The notes under the pieces: generated by a model
What the model was told of the DNA's origin: nothing
The model's input: the letters and a program-made list of their open reading frames with translations, nothing else
The model's database searches: none
Shown here: piece by piece, positions 1 through 6,021 of the stretch
Layout: each line of letters opens with the position of its first letter
Numbering within the stretch: position 1 is the stretch's first letter
Program-made: the position numbers and the translations under genes
From: CAZWSE01 sp964636575
GTDB taxonomy: Bacteria > Pseudomonadota > Alphaproteobacteria > Rhodobacterales > Rhodobacteraceae
Direction: 5' to 3'
Assembly: GCA_964636575.1 (NCBI GenBank)
Contig: CAZWSE010000067.1
Span: forward strand, 1-18,365
Length of the DNA: 18,365 nt

Positions 1-398
1 GCGATGATCGGATGAATGCTTGCCGCCCAAAGACTGTCGCTTTTGCCAGCCCATCCGTACCAGCGCAAACCTGCAAGATTTTCAACCGTTGGGCTATTGC
101 GCGTTAAAACGATCCGCCCAATCGCTTTGGGGTCTGGTGTGGTGTAGGATCGGTCGCGATCATGGCAGGTGGAACAGGACATCGTGCCATCGATCGACAA
201 CTCTGTGGCTTCAAACAAAACCTTCCCAAGCGCAATTGCGTCTGCGTCACCAGAGACACGATTGCTCGGGTCCAGAGCGACGGATGGCGGCCAAGGCCCG
301 AACGAAAGGGTCTGCGCGATTTCATCCTTCGTCAGCAGAATGTCAGCCTGCGCCACGCTTGAAATAAGATAGAACATCCAAAAAAGCCCGCGCATCAT
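1..398 (-). CDS. MauG / cytochrome c peroxidase-family haem protein, N-terminal part (runs off window)
   Basis: Translating the minus strand from the ATG at 398 gives 132 codons without a stop up to the window edge. It opens with a short hydrophobic signal peptide ending about VAQA (residues 15-18). A single c-type haem motif CSTCH lies at residues 75-79, followed by the family's region RNSPTVENLAGLRWYGWAGK (about 103-122) and DSLWAAS-HPI. This is the N-terminal haem domain of the di-haem cytochrome c peroxidase/MauG family; members reduce peroxide or oxidise protein residues in the periplasm. The second haem domain would lie outside the window, so true peroxidase cannot be separated from MauG/MbnH-like maturase. 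The start overlaps the stop of the upstream gene (ATGA, 395-398), implying translational coupling. The family is secure; the specific role is not. Confidence 0.85.
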   Translation of the reverse strand, partial: MMRGLFWMFYLISSVAQADILLTKDEIAQTLSFGPWPPSVALDPSNRVSGDADAIALGKVLFEATELSIDGTMSCSTCHDRDRSYTTPDPKAIGRIVLTRNSPTVENLAGLRWYGWAGKSDSLWAASIHPII

Positions 399-772
399 TG
401 TACTGAGACCGCATGGGTGTAGGCGACGGATTTATCGTCAAAATCTATGGTGACCCGAACTTCCCACATGCCGGGCATATGAAACAGCATTCCGTCCACA
501 GCGAACAGACCATCGCCCATCCCAGTCACCTCAGGCCGATAGTTCATGCCATGCTGATGGGCAGGCATAATCGCATCGACGCGCACACGTTTCGCCACGG
601 CTGGGTCGCAGACCTTAACCTGCATTGAAAACGGCTGCGCCAAAGGAATATCGGCTATGGAAACATAGGCCTTCTGGGCATCCACATCATCTGAGATCAA
701 ACGCGAGCCTTGCGTGTCACAGGCAAGCGCAGTCCCGCAGGATGCCAAAACCAAAACGCCAGCCTTGATCAT
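395..772 (-). CDS. Small exported YtkA-like protein, His/Met-rich
   Basis: A 125-residue protein. I chose the ATG at 772 because it overlaps the TAA of the preceding gene (TAATG) and is followed at once by a hydrophobic leader. The leader contains LASC (residues 9-12), which fits a lipobox, though cleavage by signal peptidase I after ALA (15-17) is also possible. The body is a small beta-rich domain with HQHGMNY (72-78) and FHMPGMWE (97-104), the hallmark region of YtkA-like/FixH-like proteins. Clustered His and Met residues suggest copper or another soft metal as ligand, which is inference. It sits between an exported hydrolase and a haem peroxidase-type protein, with overlaps on both sides, so it may be a partner or substrate of that haem protein. 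No enzymatic function can be assigned. Confidence 0.75.
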   Translation of the reverse strand: MIKAGVLVLASCGTALACDTQGSRLISDDVDAQKAYVSIADIPLAQPFSMQVKVCDPAVAKRVRVDAIMPAHQHGMNYRPEVTGMGDGLFAVDGMLFHMPGMWEVRVTIDFDDKSVAYTHAVSVQ

Positions 773-1575
773 TATTGCTCCAGCATCCGCTCTGCATTGG
801 CGAAGGCGATGTTCTTGGCAACGTCCGCAGGCAAAAGCGCCAACCATTTGCGGGAAAACTCGGCATGCGGACCAACATAGTACCAGCGTTCAGGGGCAAA
901 GGTATCGGTTCCAACCATAAACCGGTCGGGATGCGCCAGAAACGCAGCACGCCAGTCAGGGTCCAGTTTGCCGCGTGCGACCATATCCGACCGAAACGCC
1001 AAATCGGCCCAAAGGGCAGGGTAGGTGTCCAAGGCATCAACCACATTGGCAGGTTCATCAAAGCCGGAATGCGCCCACAGAACGCGCGCCTCTGGCCAGC
1101 TTTCAAAGATCAGATCAAGCGCTTCGCGGTCTCCATGATGGTGCAGCAGAAGATCACGTTCTTTGGCAAGCTCGATCAGCCGCTGGATAACGGGGGTTTT
1201 GATGTCATCCCCATAGGCGTGAAATTCGCCAATCGCCTCATAGGTATTTTCGGCAAGGTTCTTTTCCAGATAGTCGATGACGGAACTGTCGTGCATCCAA
1301 GTGCTGATGGCACCGCGACGGCGATAGGGCCGTAGGGCAGGCACAATTATGTCGGGCGCGGCCGCGACAAGCAATTGCGTTCCATTGTCGTCTGAACTGG
1401 ACACCAGCGCCTTACGGACACCGGCATCGCGCAAAATCTTGACCACTTGTTCAGGCGGCACCTGCTGAACAGCATCATGGCTGTAGTGAATATGCGCATC
1501 AAAGAGCCGAAGGTCCTGAGACTGTGCAGCTGTCACCAGAAGTCCTGACAGCAAAATCGTTGCGAGCCGTATCAT
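772..1575 (-). CDS. Exported amidohydrolase-related (Amidohydro_2-type) metal-dependent hydrolase
   Basis: A 267-residue protein. The ATG at 1575 is preferred over the one at 1617 because it follows a GGGAG ribosome-binding sequence and starts directly with a signal peptide (MIRLATILLSGLLVTAAQS). The mature part begins with the HxH metal motif DAHIH (residues 26-30) on the first strand of a TIM barrel. Further likely metal or catalytic residues are E117 in GEFHAYG, the HHH at 145-147, H169 in WAHSGF and D224 in GTDTF. This is the pattern of the amidohydrolase-2 family, which includes lactonases, decarboxylases and hydratases; the reaction and substrate are unknown. A periplasmic location is unusual for that family. 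It is the first gene of a three-gene unit ending in a haem peroxidase-like protein. Confidence 0.85.
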   Translation of the reverse strand: MIRLATILLSGLLVTAAQSQDLRLFDAHIHYSHDAVQQVPPEQVVKILRDAGVRKALVSSSDDNGTQLLVAAAPDIIVPALRPYRRRGAISTWMHDSSVIDYLEKNLAENTYEAIGEFHAYGDDIKTPVIQRLIELAKERDLLLHHHGDREALDLIFESWPEARVLWAHSGFDEPANVVDALDTYPALWADLAFRSDMVARGKLDPDWRAAFLAHPDRFMVGTDTFAPERWYYVGPHAEFSRKWLALLPADVAKNIAFANAERMLEQ

Positions 1576-1688
1576 ACGCGGTGGTCTCCCTATTCCGACA
1601 CCACGAGAACGTGCCATAGAGAGGAGGAGTCAATCGCCTAATCTGGATTGTTTCAATAAGGTTTGATCGCTGGCCCAATGTCGGCATA

Positions 1689-1716
1689 GCTTGCGAAGGC
1701 TTGTAGTGTTGCAAGC
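1689..1716. promoter_or_regulatory. Inverted repeat in the divergent intergenic region
   Basis: The 222-base region between the divergent hydrolase (start 1575) and flavin oxidoreductase (start 1798) holds a perfect 6-base inverted repeat, GCTTGC (1689-1694) and GCAAGC (1711-1716), separated by 16 bases. Its position suits an operator shared by the two divergent units. I could not identify convincing -35/-10 boxes, and a repeat of this size can occur by chance. Confidence 0.3.
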
Positions 1717-1797
1717 GATACCTATCTACCGCCAAAATATTTGATCTAGGTTACGCCACAACAAACGACGCGAACCCGCGCACAAAGGAACGCCACC

Positions 1798-2781
1798 TTG
1801 CCAGATGGACATGACAGCCCCGGGTTCCCCAAGCTGAACCGCGCCTACAACACCGTGTTTCGACCTGATGCACTTACACTTGGATTGGTTGTGCCGATTG
1901 ATGCGCATCAACACAGCGCGGTGCCGGATATGTCGCGCCATATAGAACGGGCAAAACTGGCAGACGACCTTGGTTTTGCCGCGCTTTGGCTGCGAGATGT
2001 GCCGTTCAATGTGCCAAGCTTTGGCGACGCGGGGCAGATGTTTGACCCATTTGTCTACCTCGGGCTTTTGGCAGGGGTAACCCAAGACATCGCCCTTGGG
2101 GTGGCCAGCATCATTCTTCCCCTGCGGCATCCGGCACATGTGGCAAAGGCGGCAGCTTCTGCGGATCAACTGTCTGGTGGGCGGCTTTTGCTCGGGGTGG
2201 CCTCTGGTGATCGGCCCGAAGAGTATCCGGCGCTGGGCATGACTTTCCCCGACCGCGGCGCCCGCTTTCGGGACAGCTTTGACTACATCCGCGCGATGGC
2301 GATGGACACCCCAAGCTATGCGGGCAGCCATGGCACCTTAAACGGCACAATGGACATGCTGCCCAAACCAGCGGCGGGGCGCATACCAATGCTGATCACC
2401 GGCGGGTCGCAGCAAGCCCCCGATTGGATCGCGCAGCATGGCGACGGGTGGATGACTTATCCCCGCAGTGCAGGCGCGCAATCGCAGTTGGTGTCGCAAT
2501 ACCGCGACAACACAGTGCAGGCAGGCGGTGTGCCCAAGCCCGTCATGCAATCGCTTTACGTTGATCTTGTCGCCGAGCCCGACGCTGAGCCAACCCCGAT
2601 CCATCTCGGCTTTCGGTCGGGCGTGACCTTCCTGAAATCCTACCTGAACGAGCTGCAAAGCAACGGTATCAACCACGTGGCGCTAAACCTGCGTTTCAAC
2701 CACGCAGATATCGAGGACACCCTCAACCGTTTGGCCGACACCCTTCTGCCGGACTTTCCATCACAAGGACGACCGCAATGA
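1798..2781 (+). CDS. Luciferase-like (LLM-class) flavin-dependent oxidoreductase
   Basis: A 327-residue protein starting at TTG 1798. The start is supported by an AAAGGAA ribosome-binding site at 1784-1790 with a 7-base spacer; the in-frame ATG codons further in lack one. It is a single TIM-barrel domain of the bacterial luciferase superfamily: an N-terminal strand LTLGLVVP, then AKLADDLGFAALWLRD, then SGGRLLLGVASGDRPEEY, the region that usually contacts FMN. The SGGR-LLGVASGDRP-EY pattern and length match the BA3436-type luciferase-like oxidoreductases (TIGR03571). Such proteins use FMN or F420 and either oxygen or NAD(P)H; the substrate is unknown. It is coupled by ATGA to the following SDR, so the two probably act on the same compound. 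Confidence 0.88.
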   Translation: MPDGHDSPGFPKLNRAYNTVFRPDALTLGLVVPIDAHQHSAVPDMSRHIERAKLADDLGFAALWLRDVPFNVPSFGDAGQMFDPFVYLGLLAGVTQDIALGVASIILPLRHPAHVAKAAASADQLSGGRLLLGVASGDRPEEYPALGMTFPDRGARFRDSFDYIRAMAMDTPSYAGSHGTLNGTMDMLPKPAAGRIPMLITGGSQQAPDWIAQHGDGWMTYPRSAGAQSQLVSQYRDNTVQAGGVPKPVMQSLYVDLVAEPDAEPTPIHLGFRSGVTFLKSYLNELQSNGINHVALNLRFNHADIEDTLNRLADTLLPDFPSQGRPQ

Positions 2782-3545
2782 GCAAAACAGTATTCATCAC
2801 CGGCTCCACCGATGGCATCGGACTTTTGACCGCAAAGACGCTCTCGGATCAGGGGCACAAGGTCATCCTGCACGGGCGCAGCGCTGCAAAGCTGGACGCA
2901 GCAGCACGCGACATCGGCGGGACACCATCGACGTTTCAGGCTGATTTGTCCTCGTTGACCGAAACGGTCGATCTTGCCCGTGCGGTGCTTGATAAACACG
3001 ACCACATCGATGTGCTCATCAACAACGCTGGCGTTCTCAAAGCAGGCGATCCAATTTTGCCAAACGGACAGGACATCCGGTTCGTGGTGAACACGCTCGC
3101 CCCTTATGTGCTGACACAGGCGCTGCTGCCTGTGATCCCAAAAGACGGTCGCATCCTCAATCTGTCTTCGGCAGCACAGGCCCCCGTCAGCGCAGAGGCC
3201 ATGAAAGGCGAGATCAGACTGGACGACATGGGGGCCTATGCGCAAAGCAAACGCGCGATCACCATTTGGTCGCAGGAACTTGCCAAAGAGCTGCCGCAAG
3301 GCCCTGCCGTCTTTCCGGTCAATCCAGGGTCGCTGCTGGCGTCCAAGATGGTCAAAGAAGGCTTCGGGATTGCGGGCAATGACTTGCAAATCGGGGCGGA
3401 TATCTTGTGCAAACTGGCCCTAGAAGACAGCCTCGCAAGCGAGACGGGCAAGTATTGGGACAACGACGCAGGCGGGTTCGCAGCGATCCCTGCTGGCGCA
3501 GATGTGCAGCAGGTGATGGATACGATCAAAGCCTTGGTTCAATAA
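2778..3545 (+). CDS. Short-chain dehydrogenase/reductase (SDR)
   Basis: A 255-residue classical-type SDR. The nucleotide-binding turn GSTDGIG is at residues 9-15, NNAG at 82-85, the catalytic Ser in LNLSS (130/131), and Tyr154-Lys158 in YAQSK. N105 sits where the active-site Asn is expected. Such enzymes reduce or oxidise a carbonyl/alcohol with NAD(P)H; R34 after the second beta strand (HGRS) suggests NADP preference, which is inference. The ATG overlaps the stop of the luciferase-like gene (ATGA at 2778). The substrate-binding C-terminal third is not diagnostic, so I give no specific function. Confidence 0.9.
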   Translation: MSKTVFITGSTDGIGLLTAKTLSDQGHKVILHGRSAAKLDAAARDIGGTPSTFQADLSSLTETVDLARAVLDKHDHIDVLINNAGVLKAGDPILPNGQDIRFVVNTLAPYVLTQALLPVIPKDGRILNLSSAAQAPVSAEAMKGEIRLDDMGAYAQSKRAITIWSQELAKELPQGPAVFPVNPGSLLASKMVKEGFGIAGNDLQIGADILCKLALEDSLASETGKYWDNDAGGFAAIPAGADVQQVMDTIKALVQ

Positions 3546-3579
3546 GCTCCGGCAATCCGCGACTGCATGAATACTGGTC

Positions 3580-3622
3580 AAATTCGCCCTAAACGTCTGC
3601 ATATTGGGCATCGGGCGAATTT
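3580..3622 (+). terminator. Hairpin with 10-base perfect stem followed by T-run
   Basis: AAATTCGCCC (3580-3589) pairs perfectly with GGGCGAATTT (3613-3622). The 23-base loop is long, and the downstream arm runs into a T tract (TTTT at 3620-3623). It lies 35 bases past the SDR stop and 72 bases before nasT, so a rho-independent terminator of the SDR operon is most likely. The long loop also allows a leader or attenuator structure for nasT. A second small stem, GCCTG (3628-3632) with CAGGC (3638-3642), follows immediately. Confidence 0.5.
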
Positions 3623-3693
3623 TCTGAGCCTGCACTACAGGCAAGCCTGCGTCCTTATTCGCAATCCTGCGCGGCTGTTCCAAAACACACTTT

Positions 3694-4278
3694 GTGGAAA
3701 AGAACCTGAATATCGCCGTCGTGGAAGCGGACAGAGATCGCGCATTGTCCATCGTTGATGCGCTCAAGGCGGAAGGCTGGGACAACATCAACGTCTTTGG
3801 GGATGCGTCCAGCTTAGCCTGAAAGCCGGCCGACCTACAGCCCGATCTAGTCTTAATCGACCTGACCAATCCCACCCGCGACGCGCTGGAACAGATCAGC
3901 ATCGCATCGCAGGCTCAGACCCGCCCCGTGGCGATGTTCGTTGACCAATCCGACGAAGAAATGACCCAACTCGCGATCAATGCAGGGCTTGGCGCCTATG
4001 TGGTCGGCGCACCCGAACCCGACCGCGTGCGATCTGTGCTCAAGACCGCGATTGCGCGGTTCCAGATGATGAGCCAGATGCGCAGAGAACTTGAAACCGC
4101 CAAACAAGCGCTTGTAGATCGCAAAACTCTTGATCGCGCAAAGGGGATGATCATGCGGGTCAAAGGGGTCTCCGAAGAAGAGGCCTATAGCCTGCTGCGC
4201 AAAACCGCGATGTCGCAGAACCGGAAAGTCATCGACGTGGCCCATGCGCTGCTGACGGCCTCGGATATTCTGGGATGA
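3694..4278 (+). pseudogene. nasT: NasT-type ANTAR response regulator interrupted by an in-frame TGA
   Basis: The frame from GTG 3694 reads VEKNLNIAVVEADRDRALSI, the start of a NasT receiver domain. It meets TGA at 3820-3822 (codon 43), then continues without shift through PDLVLIDL, a long alpha-helical linker and the C-terminal ANTAR helices (about DRKTLDRAKGMIMRVKGV then EEAYSLLRKTAM) to the stop at 4278. In relatives I recall, the interrupted position is Arg (LARK...), so a CGA to TGA change is the simplest explanation. NasT binds leader RNA to allow transcription of nitrate-assimilation genes. Reinitiation at ATG 3928 would give 116 residues lacking the first half of the receiver but keeping ANTAR. 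It overlaps nasS by ATGA, as in intact operons. A sequencing error in a draft assembly cannot be excluded. Confidence 0.8.
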
Positions 4279-5291
4279 CGGGCCGTGTTCTCAAATGCGG
4301 ATATGTGCCGCTGGTGGATTCAGCCCCGCTTATCATCGCGCGCGAACTCGGCTTTGCTGCGGATGAAGGTTTGACGCTCAACCTATTGCGGCAGCCCTCA
4401 TGGGCGGCGCTTCGGGATTTGCTGGCGCTAGGGCATCTGGATGCGGCGCATATGTTGGCACCTATGCCTTTGGCCATGTCGCTGGGGCTTAGCGGGACGG
4501 CGGTGCACATCGACACGGCGATGGTTTTGTCGACCAACGGAACGATCCTTGGGGCATCAAACGCGGTCGCGGCGAAAATGCGCGAACACGGCTGGACCCC
4601 GCAAGATCTCAATCCCAAAGCCGTCGCTAAGGCCATAGCTGCCGTTTCTGACACGCCGCTGCGGGTCGGGGTGCCGTTTCCTTATTCCATGCACCGGCTG
4701 TTGTTGGACTACCTGATCGAAGACGACGCACCGGATGTATCCAAAGCGCTAACCTTTGTAACAACGCCGCCCCCCTTGATGGCTGCCGCCGTAGCAGCGG
4801 GAGAACTTGACCTATTCTGCGTGGGCGAACCTTGGGGCACAGTTGCGGTCACGTCAGGGGTGGCCGAGCTGATCTTGCCCGGCTCCGCAATCTGGGCGCA
4901 TGCCCCTGAAAAGGTGCTGGGCACACGTCGAGACTGGGCGGAACAAAACCCCGATACACTGGGCGCGTTGCTGCGGGCGGTGTACCGGTCCTGTCACTGG
5001 TTGGATCAGGCAGAAAACAAACCGCTCGCGGGTGAGCTGCTGGGCAAGTCGGAACATCTGAACCTGCCAGATCACGCCATTGACCCTGCGCTGTCGGGGC
5101 TCATTGTGCCGCAATCGGGTGCGGCGCCTTGGAAAGTACCGAATTTCCTCAAGTTCCACGCCCAAGCGGCGACCTTCCCGTGGCGCAGCCAATGCGCTTG
5201 GATCGGGGCGCGGGTTGCGCGGTTTCATGATCTTAACGCCGAGGATGTCGTGAACGCCGGCGCCGCCTGCATGCGGTCTGATCTCTACCGC
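4275..5291 (+). pseudogene. nasS: NasS-type nitrate sensor (NrtA/CmpA-like binding protein), C-terminus lost
   Basis: It begins MTGRVLKCGYVPLVDSAPLI, the recognisable NasS start without a signal peptide. It continues as a periplasmic-binding-protein fold through LLRQPSWAALRD, HMLAPMPLAMSLGL, GVPFPYSMHRLLLDY and CVGEPWGTVAV to DVVNAGAACMRSDLYR, which ends at 5291 (about residue 339). After that the frame continues to a stop at 5420 with an Arg/Ser-rich tail typical of out-of-frame translation, because the DNA now encodes a methyltransferase in another frame. NasS normally holds NasT inactive until nitrate or nitrite binds. About 50 C-terminal residues of the usual length are missing, so function is doubtful. 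The retained part shows no further stops or shifts, suggesting a recent event. Confidence 0.85.
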
Positions 5292-5772
5292 ACGCGGCGC
5301 AGAAGAGGCCGAAGCCCTCAAAGCAGAAGGTCTCGAATTCGAAATCGTCCCCGGCGTGACAGCAGCAAGCGGGGCAGCGGCTGCGGCAGGGGGGGTTCTA
5401 ACCGAGCGCGGCAAGACTGATACGCTTGTTCTAACCACAGGCACAAAGGCTGATCCCGGGGACCGTTCCAACTGGTTGCAAATGCTTAAAAACCAGTGCC
5501 GCGTTGTGGTCTACATGGGCGTCGGAGCCGCCGCCGACATCGAGACCGACCTGCGCAAGGAAGGCATCGCCTCGCAGGTCACCGTCCAGATCATCGCCAA
5601 TGCACAGCAACCCGACCAACAGATCGAAACCTGCCAAGGCGACGGGTTGGTCGACTGCCTGCGGGACGCAAATATCAAGAACCGCGCGATCCTGAGCTTT
5701 GCGATGGGTGATGACGTAGAACGCGTCATGATACCCGGCCAAATCCAACCCATGGCAATGGCAGTCGCCTGA
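5290..5772 (+). pseudogene. cobA: Uroporphyrinogen-III C-methyltransferase (CobA/CysG-type), C-terminal fragment
   Basis: In the +1 frame relative to nasS the sequence reads ARGAEEAEALKAEGLEFEIV then PGVTAASGAAAAAGG, TERGKTDTLVLTTGT, VVYMGVG and NAQQPDQQIETC-GD. This is the second half of a siroheme-synthesis SAM-dependent methyltransferase, ending at TGA 5770-5772. About 95-100 N-terminal residues, including the first SAM-binding glycine loop, are missing. No start codon exists before GTG 5356. CobA supplies the siroheme precursor for nitrite reductase and typically closes nitrate-assimilation operons in Rhodobacterales. Its direct abutment to nasS in the same orientation indicates that everything between them was deleted. 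Confidence 0.82.
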
Positions 5773-5910
5773 CCGCGGGGGGTATTTGGCAGTCCTGACC
5801 AGATCATTTGTGTTGACACGTCGCCCCGCACACGTGCAGCGTCAGGGGTAGGACAAGCACAAGGGTCAGCACATGCTGGGACGCAGCGAAAAGATGGATA
5901 CGGGACGACG

Positions 5911-5924
5911 CGCAACCGGTTGCG
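5911..5924. promoter_or_regulatory. 14-base perfect palindrome, LacI-family-like operator
   Basis: CGCAACCGGTTGCG is its own reverse complement and contains the AAnCGnTT core typical of LacI/GalR-family operators. It lies 97 bases before hyuA in a 249-base region with no convincing gene. No LacI-type regulator is encoded in the window, so the assignment rests on the site alone. Confidence 0.4.
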
Positions 5925-5970
5925 ATCTTGTTGTCAGTCCCGCTGGGAAGCAAAGCGGCTAACCCAAACC

Positions 5971-5987
5971 TGACCGATCAACGGTCA
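5971..5987. promoter_or_regulatory. Inverted repeat TGACCG-N5-CGGTCA upstream of hyuA
   Basis: TGACCG (5971-5976) and CGGTCA (5982-5987) form perfect 6-base arms around ATCAA, 34 bases before the hyuA start. The spacing and position near a start suit a repressor operator, or a short stem in the 5' leader. hyuA itself has no clear Shine-Dalgarno sequence before ATG 6022. Confidence 0.35.
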
Positions 5988-6021
5988 TCCAAACTTCCCA
6001 TTCTTTCGCGGTCATATTTCA

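Noticed and set aside
20..367. 115-residue plus-strand frame at the left edge
   Set aside because: The minus strand encodes a haem-binding protein with CSTCH and conserved family blocks over the same bases.
1576..1617. Longer start for the exported hydrolase at 1617
   Set aside because: It lacks a ribosome-binding site and would put 14 polar and basic residues before a clear signal peptide.
2640..3389. 249-residue minus-strand frame opposite the flavin oxidoreductase and SDR
   Set aside because: It crosses the junction of two well-supported plus-strand genes and has no family features.
5292..5420. Arg/Ser-rich C-terminal tail of the NasS frame
   Set aside because: The same bases encode good CobA sequence in another frame, so the tail is frame-shifted translation, not a domain.
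5873..5962. 29-codon frame in the region between cobA and hyuA
   Set aside because: No ribosome-binding site, no recognisable product and it covers the palindrome; likely chance.
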